Shown: positions 1 through 7,245, counted from the stretch's first letter. The stretch is 29,666 bases of DNA from an uncultured Flavobacteriales bacterium (GCA_938023515.1 CALJDR010000010.1:1-29666), one strand, 5' to 3'. Notes: generated by a model from the sequence alone, not told the origin. A program made the numbers and translations.

Positions 1-47
1 GAGATGACGTCGAGTCTCGTGGGCTCGGAGATGTGTATAAGAGACAG
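1..47 (+). other. Illumina Nextera adapter with i7 index (non-genomic)
   Basis: Bases 14-47 match the 34-nt Nextera transposase read-2 adapter, ending in the 19-bp Tn5 mosaic end at 29-47 (AGATGTGTATAAGAGACAG). Bases 1-5 (GAGAT) equal the end of the P7 oligonucleotide. The eight bases 6-13 (GACGTCGA) sit exactly where an i7 index belongs; from memory they equal the N729 index of Nextera XT v2. The arrangement P7 tail, index, adapter is what library read-through gives, so this is untrimmed adapter fused to the contig. Genomic sequence starts at about 48. Any protein read across this boundary is artefactual. Confidence 0.97.
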
Positions 48-474
48 GGCAGATGATGCGCTCTTCGATCTTTACGGCCTCCAGGGCCATGCGGGCGGCT
101 TGTTTGTAGGCGCTTACGAGCCCGGATGCACCAAGCAATATACCGCCGAAATACCGTACGACCGTTACCAGCGTGTCGGTAACCCCGAAAGACAACAGTT
201 GGTTGTAAATGGGAAGCCCTGCCGTGCCGGAGGGTTCCCCGTCGTCGTTCGCCCGAAAAGTGTCCCCGTGTGGGCCCAGCCGGTATGCATAGCAAATGTG
301 ACGGGCCGCATGGTGTTCGCTGTGCAGTTGCCGGAGGTGTTCCTGCACCTGTTCTACGTTTTCCACCGGGAAAGCATATCCGAAAAATTTGCTCCCTTTC
401 TCTTTATAAACGGGCGGCTGCCCGGCGGGAGATGCTATGGTGAGATAAGTATCTTTGTGCTGCTCCTCGCTCAT
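48..474 (-). CDS. YigZ/IMPACT family protein (UPF0029), 3' end lost at contig end
   Basis: This reading frame starts at the ATG at 474-472 and stays open until it runs into the adapter, so about 142 residues remain and the C-terminus is missing. The family signature is clear: AYRLG at about residue 69, ANDDGEPSGTAGLPI at about 82-96, then VVRYFGGILLGASGLVSAY. These match the conserved core of the YigZ/IMPACT N-terminal domain. Full-length bacterial members have about 200 residues, with a C-terminal ferredoxin-like domain that would lie beyond the break. The molecular role is poorly defined; eukaryotic IMPACT affects translation control. The start codon overlaps the ribD stop in an ATGA arrangement, so the two are probably co-transcribed and translationally coupled. 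Identification is firm; function is not. Confidence 0.9.
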
Positions 475-1538
475 ACGGCAGGGTTTTTAAAAATGTCCAA
501 CCGGTCGCGGCCTATTGTTTCTTCACGGATTTTCCGGGCGTTTGCAGGGAGTTCGGGGGCTTTTACTCCGGTCCCGATTGTTTGCAGTGCGGTGAAAATG
601 TAGGCCTCATCCCATAGCCCCCGGGAGATGAAAGAGCCGAGCAATTCGGCGCCGCCTTCCACGATCAGCGATTGAATGTTCCGGCGGTACAATTCTTCCA
701 GTGTCTGGTCGATCGTATCCCGGGATGGGGAAAGGGGTATGTACTCTGTAAAGCCTTCTTTCGGCCGGACGTCTGCCGTAAAGAAGAGGGTAGGTATACT
801 TCCGTCTTTCAGGTGGTATTCCGTGGGAATTTTTCCGTCCCTGTCGAGGACGACCCGCAGGGGATCCCTTCTCTTTTCAGCCAGCCGGGCGTCCAGCCGG
901 GGATTGTCCAGCAGGGCCGTGCGGGTACCGACCATGATGGCCTGTTCGAGGCTCCGCATCCGGTGGACGTATTTTTGGGTCTCCTCTCCTGTGATCTTCA
1001 GCGGGTGTGTGTCCGGCAAATCCCGGAGCGTATCGATAAATCCGTCCGAAGTTTGCGCCCATTTGAGGAAAATATAGGGTCGTTTTTTTTGATGAAAAAT
1101 GAAGAATCGTTTGTTCAGTTCGCGGCATTCGTCTTCCAATATGCCGACGGTCACATCGATGCCGGCATCGCGCATTTTTTCCAGGCCCAGTCCGTTCACT
1201 TGGGCGAAAGGGTCTTGTATGCTGACCACTACGCGGGGAATACCTTCGTGAATGATCCTGTCGGCGCACGGAGGGGTCTTGCCGTGGTGGGCGCAAGGTT
1301 CCAGCGTCACGTACAGGGTGCTGTGGGCGAGGCGGGATTTGTCCTTGACGGATGCCAGGGCATTCACTTCGGCGTGCGGCTGGCCGGCCCGGTGGTGGTA
1401 TCCCTCCCCGATAATGTCTCCGCCGGAGACGATCACGCATCCCACGGCCGGGTTGGGGTAGGTGTCCCCCAATCCTTCGTAAGCCAGCACGATAGCGCGG
1501 GCCATGTATTTTTCGTCCGTATCCGTTTGTTTTGACAT
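471..1538 (-). CDS. ribD: Riboflavin biosynthesis bifunctional deaminase/reductase RibD
   Basis: RibD carries out two steps of cytosolic riboflavin synthesis: deamination of the 2,5-diaminopyrimidine made from GTP, then NADPH reduction of its ribosyl chain. The N-terminal cytidine-deaminase-like domain (about residues 8-145) has the zinc site HAE (H55, catalytic E57) and PCAHHGKTPPC (C82, C91). The C-terminal reductase domain (about 150-355) contains RPYIFLKWAQTSDG, a typical substrate-site entry, and a late IVEGGAELL glycine motif. The length of 355 residues is normal for the family. The ATG at 1538 gives a short leader before the conserved YMARA helix, so the start is reasonable. The next gene downstream (YigZ family) overlaps by 4 nt. 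ribH is in this window at 17564-18070, so the riboflavin genes are scattered rather than in one operon. Confidence 0.96.
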   Translation of the reverse strand: MSKQTDTDEKYMARAIVLAYEGLGDTYPNPAVGCVIVSGGDIIGEGYHHRAGQPHAEVNALASVKDKSRLAHSTLYVTLEPCAHHGKTPPCADRIIHEGIPRVVVSIQDPFAQVNGLGLEKMRDAGIDVTVGILEDECRELNKRFFIFHQKKRPYIFLKWAQTSDGFIDTLRDLPDTHPLKITGEETQKYVHRMRSLEQAIMVGTRTALLDNPRLDARLAEKRRDPLRVVLDRDGKIPTEYHLKDGSIPTLFFTADVRPKEGFTEYIPLSPSRDTIDQTLEELYRRNIQSLIVEGGAELLGSFISRGLWDEAYIFTALQTIGTGVKAPELPANARKIREETIGRDRLDIFKNPAV

Positions 1539-1557
1539 ACTCGGGAAAGCAATTTAT

Positions 1558-1576
1558 GAAATATATCTTATATTTG
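1558..1576. promoter_or_regulatory. Back-to-back -7-type boxes in the ribD / 1622 divergent gap
   Basis: The 83-nt divergent gap holds TATATTTG at 1569-1576 on the plus strand, an exact match to the Bacteroidetes -7 consensus TAnnTTTG, placed 46 nt before the ATG at 1622. On the minus strand TATATTTC (1565-1558) is a near match facing ribD. I see no good -33 TTTG at the usual 19-21 nt spacing for either box, so these are partial predictions. Confidence 0.4.
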
Positions 1577-1621
1577 CCTTATCCATTGCCGATGGGTACA
1601 AAATTAAAAAAAGAAAGGATT

Positions 1622-2167
1622 ATGATATACAGAATGCGTGTGATACTCGACGTGCGGGAAGATGTGTTCCGGGACATCGAGATAGACGGGGACAATACGT
1701 TGGAGGATTTCCACAATGCGATCGTACAGAGTTTCGGCCTGGACGGCCGGGAAATGGCCTCGTTCTACCTGTCGGACGAAGAATGGGCCCAGGGAGAGGA
1801 GATCACCCTGTTCGATTTCTCCGAGGGGGATAAAAAAGCGAAGGTGATGAGCGCCCACCGGATCAGCGAATTCATGACCGGTACGCACCAGCGGATGCTG
1901 TACGCCTACGATTTTATGAATATCAAGACTTTCTACGTGGAGGTGATATCCCTGCGGGAGCCGGAAGAAGGCGTGCTGTACCCGCGGGTAGCTTATTCCT
2001 ATGGTACGACCCCGGAATTCACCGACAGCGATATGGAAGAGATCGACGATCCCGATGCGTTGGAATACGACGATGATTTCGCGGACGAAGATTCCGACGG
2101 TGGGGACGATATCTTTGCCGGGGACGAGGATTTCGGCGGCAGTTACGACGATGACGACCGGTATTGA
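1622..2167 (+). CDS. Plasmid pRiA4b ORF-3-like family protein with acidic tail
   Basis: The protein opens with MIYRMRVILDVREDVFRDI and continues with DNTLEDFHNAIVQSFGLDG and an FYLSDEEW segment. This is the pattern of the pRiA4b ORF-3-like domain (also annotated as 'IS1096 passenger TnpR family'), in residues 1-125 or so. The last 45 residues are almost all D, E, G, S and Y and are probably disordered. I chose the ATG at 1622 because AAAGGA lies just upstream and because the conserved domain begins there; an in-frame ATG at 1532 would add a non-conserved leader that overlaps the ribD start and the predicted promoter. It is single-gene, divergent from ribD, and ends at a strong palindromic terminator. 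Despite the family name nothing mobile is nearby. Biochemical function is unknown. Confidence 0.82.
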   Translation: MIYRMRVILDVREDVFRDIEIDGDNTLEDFHNAIVQSFGLDGREMASFYLSDEEWAQGEEITLFDFSEGDKKAKVMSAHRISEFMTGTHQRMLYAYDFMNIKTFYVEVISLREPEEGVLYPRVAYSYGTTPEFTDSDMEEIDDPDALEYDDDFADEDSDGGDDIFAGDEDFGGSYDDDDRY

Positions 2168-2176
2168 TCAACGATA

Positions 2177-2228
2177 CTTCAAAACCAAAAGGCCGGATGC
2201 TCATGCATCTGGCCTTTTGGTTTTGAAG
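2177..2228. terminator. Long palindromic bidirectional terminator
   Basis: Two 24-nt arms (2177-2200 and 2205-2228) pair around a TCAT loop. The only non-Watson-Crick position is one G-T pair (2195/2210). The outer part reads CTTCAAAACCAAAAGGCC and its complement, so each strand gives a GC core flanked by an A-run before and a T-rich stretch after the core. It lies between the convergent genes ending at 2167 (+) and 2242 (-) and can serve both. Confidence 0.9.
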
Positions 2229-2241
2229 GACAGAGGACTTT

Positions 2242-2745
2242 TCATTTTGCTATGGGAAGCTCCATGATGAAATCGTCCATCACGAATCCCCGGCCGATAT
2301 CGGCGACTTTTTCTTCGATCACCCGGAAACCCCGGTGGCGGTATACGGATACCGTATGGTCGTTATGCCGGTTGACGGTGAGCCAGATGGCTGTCAGGCC
2401 CCGGTCCCGGCATAGGCTCTCCATGTAATTGAATGCGGCGGTAGACAATCCTTTTCCCCGGTATTCCCGGCTGAGGTATAGCTTGCTGAGGAACAGGCGG
2501 CCGTCGTCTCCCGGTTTAACGCCAAAGTACCCGGCATTCGCCCCGTCGGTTCGAATAAAATAGTATTCGTATCCGTCCTGCAATTGGGCGGCGATAGCCC
2601 CGGCGCTTTGGAACTTTTCCACCATATAATCTATCTGCTCCTGGGAAATGATTTGCACGAAATACTCATGCCAGATACTGCCGGCCAGTTCGGCCAACGT
2701 AGCCACGTCGTGAAGGGAGGAGATTTTTATGAATTCTACAGACAT
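2242..2745 (-). CDS. GNAT family N-acetyltransferase
   Basis: This 167-residue protein is a GCN5-related acetyltransferase that would use acetyl-CoA on an unknown amine substrate. Motif A is visible as LYLSREYRGKGLSTAAFNYM (residues 89-108), with the pyrophosphate-binding R-x-x-R-G-K-G at 93-99. Motif B follows as WLTVNRHNDHTVSVYRHRGF, where asparagine and the YRHRGF segment are typical. The length fits a single GNAT domain with a slightly long N-terminal helix. The gene stands alone: the terminator of the SPFH gene lies about 20 nt upstream of its start, and a convergent terminator follows. TAAATTTC at about 2763-2756 on the minus strand is a possible -7 box just after that upstream terminator. 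The substrate cannot be inferred from sequence. Confidence 0.88.
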   Translation of the reverse strand: MSVEFIKISSLHDVATLAELAGSIWHEYFVQIISQEQIDYMVEKFQSAGAIAAQLQDGYEYYFIRTDGANAGYFGVKPGDDGRLFLSKLYLSREYRGKGLSTAAFNYMESLCRDRGLTAIWLTVNRHNDHTVSVYRHRGFRVIEEKVADIGRGFVMDDFIMELPIAK

Positions 2746-2765
2746 ATCGACGAGTGAAATTTAGC

Positions 2766-2795
2766 AAAAAAAACCCGCAGATTTTCTGCGGGGTT
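2766..2795 (-). terminator. Rho-independent terminator after the SPFH gene
   Basis: CCCGCAGA (2774-2781) pairs with TCTGCGGG (2785-2792) around a 3-nt loop. On the minus strand the stem is followed by a run of eight T (complement of A at 2766-2773). It starts about 15 nt after the stop of the SPFH gene and closes the methyltransferase-NfeD-SPFH unit. Confidence 0.92.
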
Positions 2796-2809
2796 AGAAT
2801 TACAGGGGA

Positions 2810-3883
2810 TTATTTATCCTCTTTCTTTGGAGCCTTTTGGGCCTGCTGTTTCGGGGCTGGTTTTGCAGCTGCAGGCAGGGCTGGCACGCCGTCCTTTTCG
2901 AAAAGGTTCTTGATCGCGCCCAGCGAACCGAGGGCGGCTGTTGCTTCGTACGGCAGGTAAATGGTCTTATTGTCCTGTCCGGCAGCGAAGGCGTTAAACG
3001 TTTCGAGGTAGTGGATGGCGATCAGGTACTGGGCGGGGTCTGTAGCCCCTTCGTTGCCCAAAGCGTGGGTTACGCGCTCGATGGCGGTCGCTTCGGCGCT
3101 GGCTACGGCGATACGGGCCTGTGCCTGTCCTTCGGCCTCGAGAATCTGGGCCTGCTTGTTACCTTCGGCTTTTTTGATCTGAGCTTCCATTTGTCCTTCG
3201 GCGTGGAGTATTTGGGATTGTTTGGCTCCCTCCGCTTCGAGGATCATCGCGCGTTTGTCGCGCTCGGCACGCATCTGTTTTTCCATCGCATCGCGGATGT
3301 CGCGCGGCGGGTTGATATCCTGCAGTTCGACACGGTTTACCTTGACGCCCCATTTATTGGTGGCTTCGTCGAGTATTTCGCGCAGGCGGGAATTAATCGT
3401 GTCGCGCGAGGTCAGCGTTTGGTCGAGGTCCAGATCGCCGATCACGTTACGCAGGGAGGTTTGTGTCAGTTTTTCGATGGCCTGCGGCAGGTTGGAAATT
3501 TCGTAGACCGAGCGCACCGGATCCATGATCTGGAAATAGATCAGGGCGTTGATCTCCGTGACGATGTTGTCGCGGGTGATCACGTTCTGTTTCGGGAAAT
3601 CGTACACCGTTTCGCGCAGGTCTATCCGCTCTTTCGATACGTGGCGAACTACTACGCCCGCGCCGGGGATTTCCTGCGTATAGCGCCACAGAATGCTGCG
3701 CGGCTGGTCGATAATGGGGATAATGATATTGATACCCGAATGAAGCGTCTTATGATAGCGCCCCAGACGTTCGATAATCATAACTTCCGATTGCTGGATA
3801 ATGCGGATGCCTTTGGCCAGCAGGGCTATCACCAGGATAGCGAGGATAATGAGCACGATCGTGCCCGCGGTAATTCCGTCCAT
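2810..3883 (-). CDS. SPFH/Band-7 (prohibitin/paraslipin-like) membrane protein
   Basis: Residues 5-28 form one hydrophobic N-terminal membrane anchor. The SPFH domain follows (about 29-190), including IIQQSEVMIIERLGRYHKTL and SILWRYTQEIPG, both typical of the paraslipin/QmcA group. Residues about 195-265 are a long charged helix with repeated AEG-KQ-QILEAEGQ units, the coiled coil through which these proteins form rings. The C-terminal 35 residues are rich in A, P, K and Q. SPFH proteins build membrane microdomain scaffolds. The upstream neighbour (32-nt gap) is a short NfeD protein, the classical partner of SPFH proteins, so the two should form one inner-membrane complex. Transcription ends at the terminator 2766-2795. 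The exact subfamily name is uncertain. Confidence 0.93.
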   Translation of the reverse strand: MDGITAGTIVLIILAILVIALLAKGIRIIQQSEVMIIERLGRYHKTLHSGINIIIPIIDQPRSILWRYTQEIPGAGVVVRHVSKERIDLRETVYDFPKQNVITRDNIVTEINALIYFQIMDPVRSVYEISNLPQAIEKLTQTSLRNVIGDLDLDQTLTSRDTINSRLREILDEATNKWGVKVNRVELQDINPPRDIRDAMEKQMRAERDKRAMILEAEGAKQSQILHAEGQMEAQIKKAEGNKQAQILEAEGQAQARIAVASAEATAIERVTHALGNEGATDPAQYLIAIHYLETFNAFAAGQDNKTIYLPYEATAALGSLGAIKNLFEKDGVPALPAAAKPAPKQQAQKAPKKEDK

Positions 3884-3915
3884 GGTATTTATTGATGTTT
3901 AATGGTTGCAGTTTT

Positions 3916-4371
3916 TTATTGGTTCTCTTCCGCCGGTTTGACGATCACGGTGATACTGTCCAGCGAAACGATCTTTACATCGGCGGCGGCAGCGATGGGA
4001 CGGCCGTTATGCGAGCGCGCCGGGAAAATATCCCCGTCTATTTTTACTTCCCCCCGCATATTATCGTTGTCGATAGCTGTCACTACACGGCCTGTGCGTC
4101 CGATCAGCGCATCGTTGTTGGTCGCTACTTTATTCTTGGCGCGCAACAGGTATTTTACGGCGAACGGTCGGATGAAAGCGAACACGCCCACCGATACGGC
4201 GGCAAAAACGATTAGCTGGGCATTCGTCCCTCCACCCCCGGCGGCTACGATAGCCGCGACTACGGCTCCTACGGAAAAGCATCCGATGATAAATCCGGAG
4301 GTGAGTATTTCGAGGATAAGGGTTATTAGGGCTACGGCCAGCCATATATACCACACGAACAGACTTTCCAT
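3916..4371 (-). CDS. NfeD family membrane protein (short form)
   Basis: The 151-residue protein has three hydrophobic segments (about 5-30, 30-48 and 52-70) followed by a soluble domain (about 80-145) with GRTGRVVTAIDNDNMRGEVK, DGDIFPARS and VKIVSLDSITVIVKP. This is the OB-fold domain of NfeD proteins. The serine-protease (ClpP-like) domain of long NfeD proteins is absent, so this is the short type that pairs with an SPFH/stomatin protein. That partner is directly downstream. The upstream methyltransferase gene ends 31 nt before the start, so all three may share a transcript. Role: assembly or stability of the SPFH membrane scaffold, by inference from the conserved gene pair. Confidence 0.92.
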   Translation of the reverse strand: MESLFVWYIWLAVALITLILEILTSGFIIGCFSVGAVVAAIVAAGGGGTNAQLIVFAAVSVGVFAFIRPFAVKYLLRAKNKVATNNDALIGRTGRVVTAIDNDNMRGEVKIDGDIFPARSHNGRPIAAAADVKIVSLDSITVIVKPAEENQ

Positions 4372-4402
4372 TGTAGTTTAAAGTATTAAGTTGTTTCCAA
4401 AG

Positions 4403-5599
4403 TTATAAAAAAATAATCTTTTCCGCTACGACAAGTGTATTTTTATCTTCCCGGTCCCGGAAAGCCAAGAGAAAATATAAATCGCTGTCTTTCAGCTTGT
4501 ATTTTTTGGACAGGGAAGCCGCTGTCGCCGGGTAGTTGCGGGCGATCACGCTGGCGCGTCCGTCCGGGATGTCTTTTCCGGCGTTTTTACTGTCCGTCAG
4601 TTTGCAGACGCGGAAGACCCGCCCCTGGAAATCATCCCGGAGAAGATCAGAAGTATACAGGGATGTGTGGGGATGAATTTTTTCCAGTCCCAATGAATGA
4701 CAGTAAGCATCGGCCAAACCAGCTTTACGCAGGGCCGCCGAGGGATCGTAGACGTATGCCCGGATATCCGACAGGGTAATGGAAGTGTTTGCCTCGGACA
4801 GGGGACAGGAAAATACCCGGGGCCCACATCCTGGATACAGGTCGGCCACATAAAGGGTTACCGGGGTGGCCGGATTTCGTTCCAGGAGAAAAAGCAATTC
4901 CTTGACTTCGTTCTTCAGGCTTACCACATGAACTTGGGTGGCCTCCGGGAACAGCCGTAAGGTAGCCGTAATATCCAGCATGGGCGAGAGTTTGACCAAC
5001 AGGCGAGGGCTTTTTCTGAGCAAGGCGTCTTTTACGGCGGAAATATCCGGTGTGCAATCCGTTACGGAAAATACCCTGGAAGCGTTCTCGTCCCGCCGTG
5101 CCGGGTCGGCGTATATCAAATCGTAGGAGTTGTTTGCTTCGGAAATAGCCCGTACGCCGTCGCCAAAGTGTACGGAGATGTTCTTGTAGCCCGCTATTGG
5201 AAAATTATGGGCGGCTATCGATGCCAAATCCTCATTCGTTTCAAAATAGTCGACCCGGGTGAATCGCCCGGCCAGGGCCATCGTATCCGACCCGAATCCT
5301 CCGGTAATGTCTGCGCAGCGGTTTCCGGGCGGCACGATAGGGGCTTTATATTGGGCTGTTTCTTCGGAGGAGCATTGTTCCATGGGTATTCCGGCCGGGT
5401 AGACGATCCCCTTTACTGCTGCCAGCCGGGAAAGCTTTAAAAGAGCCTTTCGGTAGCCTTTTATCTGAATGGCAAGTTCTGTGGGAGATACGCCGTTAAA
5501 AGGACTTTTGAACACCCCGCCGGCCAGAAGCTCCTGCGCTTTCTCTGATCGCATAAAATGCTGGAATTCAGCGGTTAGTATCTCCGGATTAATAGGCAT
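4403..5599 (-). CDS. PG_1098-like class I SAM methyltransferase with THUMP-like C-terminus
   Basis: A 398-residue protein with a class I methyltransferase core. CADITGGFGSDTMALA (95-110) is the SAM-binding motif I, E120 in DYFETNED is the likely acidic ribose ligand, and SYDLIYADPARRD (158-170) is motif IV with a DPAR catalytic loop like those of RNA N-methyltransferases. The N-terminal 90 residues are helical. The C-terminal part (about 290-398) resembles the ferredoxin-like and THUMP-like modules described for Porphyromonas gingivalis PG_1098 and its Bacteroidetes relatives. A THUMP-like module suggests a structured RNA substrate, probably tRNA, but the modified base is unknown. The gene lies 31 nt upstream of nfeD on the same strand. 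The family call is from remembered similarity; the methyltransferase motifs are directly visible. Confidence 0.8.
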   Translation of the reverse strand: MPINPEILTAEFQHFMRSEKAQELLAGGVFKSPFNGVSPTELAIQIKGYRKALLKLSRLAAVKGIVYPAGIPMEQCSSEETAQYKAPIVPPGNRCADITGGFGSDTMALAGRFTRVDYFETNEDLASIAAHNFPIAGYKNISVHFGDGVRAISEANNSYDLIYADPARRDENASRVFSVTDCTPDISAVKDALLRKSPRLLVKLSPMLDITATLRLFPEATQVHVVSLKNEVKELLFLLERNPATPVTLYVADLYPGCGPRVFSCPLSEANTSITLSDIRAYVYDPSAALRKAGLADAYCHSLGLEKIHPHTSLYTSDLLRDDFQGRVFRVCKLTDSKNAGKDIPDGRASVIARNYPATAASLSKKYKLKDSDLYFLLAFRDREDKNTLVVAEKIIFL

Positions 5600-5653
5600 T
5601 GTCTTTAACCAAACTATAACTTTTCTTTCGTACTTTTTCAGATTAGGGGATAG

Positions 5654-5661
5654 TATCTTTG
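5654..5661 (+). promoter_or_regulatory. Orphan plus-strand -7 box
   Basis: TATCTTTG matches the Bacteroidetes -7 consensus TAnnTTTG exactly but faces no plus-strand gene. About 90 nt downstream is a hairpin with a T-run in the same direction (5750-5783). I see no TTTG at the -33 position; TTTCG at 5626-5630 is the nearest candidate. The 255-nt gap 5600-5854 otherwise holds AT-rich sequence and no gene that I can support. Confidence 0.35.
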
Positions 5662-5749
5662 TCTCGTTAGGAAAGTGTTTTCATTTTTATTACGTTTTAG
5701 AAAATAAAGCGTTTTTAGTGTTAATTGTTATGATTATTTGTTAGGAAAG

Positions 5750-5783
5750 AAGCGGACGGAAATTTATTTTCCGCCCGCTTTTT
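5750..5783. terminator. Hairpin terminator downstream of the lgt-DUF192 unit
   Basis: Arms at 5750-5762 and 5768-5780 (GCGGACGGAAA against TTTCCGCCCGC, one A/C mismatch) pair around TTTAT. On the plus strand the stem runs straight into TTTTTC; on the minus strand it is followed by CTTCTTTCC, a weaker tract. It probably ends the minus-strand lgt-DUF192 transcript, whose last stop is at 5855, and could also end a plus-strand transcript started at 5654. Confidence 0.75.
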
Positions 5784-5854
5784 CTTTATAGGGTTTTAAA
5801 TTGCAGCCTAAAAACACTTTTTTCCCTGCCAAATTTCAAGCGAGAAGAAATTTA

Positions 5855-6385
5855 TTACATCTCAGTCCAGCTAACCACATCCCCGGTGCTTATGCCCAGT
5901 TCGGCACACGATCCGCCGGCTATTTCCAATACGTACTGAGCCGGCCCTTCGGAAGGCAGGCTTGTTTCGTCGTATGGTTGGGCATTCGCGGCGATGCTTA
6001 CGATCTTTTGGTCGGGTCCGATGTAGATGATATCCAGCGGCATGCGGGTGTTCTTCATCCAGAAAGCCTGTATTTCGGCCTGGGGGAAGATAAAGAGCAT
6101 GCCTTGGTTTTGCCCGAGCGAATCCCGGTACATAAGGCCCTGTTCGCGTTTTTGTTCGCTCGAGGCGATCTCTATCTCGCCCGAGTAGAGTTCTTGCCCG
6201 TCGGCATTGAGGATCAACACCGATCCGTCCGCCTGGAACGGGATATCGATGTGGGTTACCTGTTCTTCTTGGATAGCCGGGGCTTCTTCGGCAAAGAAAG
6301 AAACCGCCAGATACCAGATAACGAAGGCGACCACTGTGATAATGGCGGCCACACTGAGCCAAAAATGTTTTCTCTTTTTAGTCAT
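5855..6385 (-). CDS. Exported DUF192 domain protein
   Basis: A 176-residue protein with a basic N-terminus and one hydrophobic segment (about 9-29), either an uncleaved anchor or a signal peptide, so the main domain faces the periplasm. The DUF192 core is clear: QKREQGLMYRDSL (78-90), GMLFIFPQAEIQAFWMKNT and MPLDIIYIGPDQKI, then a C-terminal YVLEIAGGSCAELGISTGD. These are the conserved blocks of the family (PF02643), whose biochemical role is undefined. The start lies only 2 nt after the lgt stop, so it is the second gene of a two-gene unit with lgt, followed by the hairpin at 5750-5783. No enzymatic residues can be assigned. Confidence 0.92.
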   Translation of the reverse strand: MTKKRKHFWLSVAAIITVVAFVIWYLAVSFFAEEAPAIQEEQVTHIDIPFQADGSVLILNADGQELYSGEIEIASSEQKREQGLMYRDSLGQNQGMLFIFPQAEIQAFWMKNTRMPLDIIYIGPDQKIVSIAANAQPYDETSLPSEGPAQYVLEIAGGSCAELGISTGDVVSWTEM

Positions 6386-6387
6386 AG

Positions 6388-7215
6388 CTACTTATTTTTA
6401 ATGTTTGTCGTTCGTTTTTTCAGGGAATACCACAGGACGGCGATACCGGCCAGGATGAAAGGCAGGCTCAGCAATTGTCCCATATTCAGTGGGAGTGAGT
6501 CCTCGAAGGCTTCCTGGTTTTCTTTCAGGAATTCCACCACGAAACGGATGGAGAAAAGGACGATCAAAAACAACCCGAACAAAAATCCGGTCTTTTGGCC
6601 GTATCCTTTTTTGTAGAGCGCCCAAAGGACGAAGAAAAGGATGGCATACCCGGCCGCTTCGTACAACTGGGCCGGATGGCGCGGGAAATCCTCGCCCAGG
6701 CGCTTGAAAATAACCCCGTAGGAAGAATCGGTCGGTTTGCCGATGATCTCCGAATTGAAAAAATTTCCGATGCGGATGAACACCCCTCCGGCAGCTACCG
6801 CCATGCACAGGCGGTCCATTACCCACAGGAACGGTTTTTTGATGTGCCGGGCGAAAAGTACCATAGCTACCACAATACCTACGGCTCCTCCGTGACTTGC
6901 CAGCCCTTCGTACCCCGTAAGGCGGAATGGGGAGAACTGGAAAGGGAGGATCATCTCCAGCAGATGGTCTTTGTAATAGCTCCATTCGTAGAAGATACAG
7001 TGCCCCAGGCGGGCGCCGATCAAAGTGCCGAAGAACACATAAAAAAGCATCGAAGTGAGCTGCTCGTCCGAGATGCCGTCGCGCCGTCCTACCTTGGCCA
7101 TGATCCATATTCCGCAGATGAATGCGGCAAACCACATCATCGAATAAAAACGGAGGGTATAGAATCCGAAGTCTATGCCCTGGGACGGGTCCCATAAAAT
7201 GGCCAGAGTCGTCAT
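6388..7215 (-). CDS. lgt: Prolipoprotein diacylglyceryl transferase
   Basis: Lgt moves a diacylglyceryl group from phosphatidylglycerol to the lipobox cysteine of prolipoproteins, the first step of lipoprotein maturation at the inner membrane. The 275-residue sequence is strongly hydrophobic with about seven membrane segments. Signature blocks are GLASHGGAVG (104-113, with H108 in the place of the essential His), RIGNFFNSEIIG (148-159) and RHPAQLYEA, followed by RFVVEFLKENQ. The length is normal. The gene leads a two-gene unit with the DUF192 protein. TACATTTG at 7253-7246 on the minus strand is a matching -7 box 31 nt upstream. At least one encoded lipoprotein in this window (26028-27098) would be a substrate. 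Confidence 0.97.
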   Translation of the reverse strand: MTTLAILWDPSQGIDFGFYTLRFYSMMWFAAFICGIWIMAKVGRRDGISDEQLTSMLFYVFFGTLIGARLGHCIFYEWSYYKDHLLEMILPFQFSPFRLTGYEGLASHGGAVGIVVAMVLFARHIKKPFLWVMDRLCMAVAAGGVFIRIGNFFNSEIIGKPTDSSYGVIFKRLGEDFPRHPAQLYEAAGYAILFFVLWALYKKGYGQKTGFLFGLFLIVLFSIRFVVEFLKENQEAFEDSLPLNMGQLLSLPFILAGIAVLWYSLKKRTTNIKNK

Positions 7216-7245
7216 ATTTTTTTTGAAAGAAATTTTTAAGTGTCA

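Noticed and set aside
4..603. 199-residue plus-strand reading frame at the left end
   Set aside because: It starts in the Nextera adapter and runs antisense to the YigZ-family gene and ribD, both supported by clear family motifs.
1532..1621. Longer start for the pRiA4b ORF-3-like protein at 1532
   Set aside because: It would overlap the ribD start codon and contain the predicted -7 box; the added 30 residues do not resemble the family.
1622..2167. Mobile element suggested by the family name (pRiA4b ORF-3 / IS1096 passenger)
   Set aside because: No transposase, inverted ends or target duplication are visible nearby; the family is common in ordinary chromosomes.
2837..3895. 352-residue plus-strand frame opposite the SPFH gene
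   Set aside because: The opposite strand encodes a textbook SPFH protein with membrane anchor and coiled coil. The frame has no recognisable domain.
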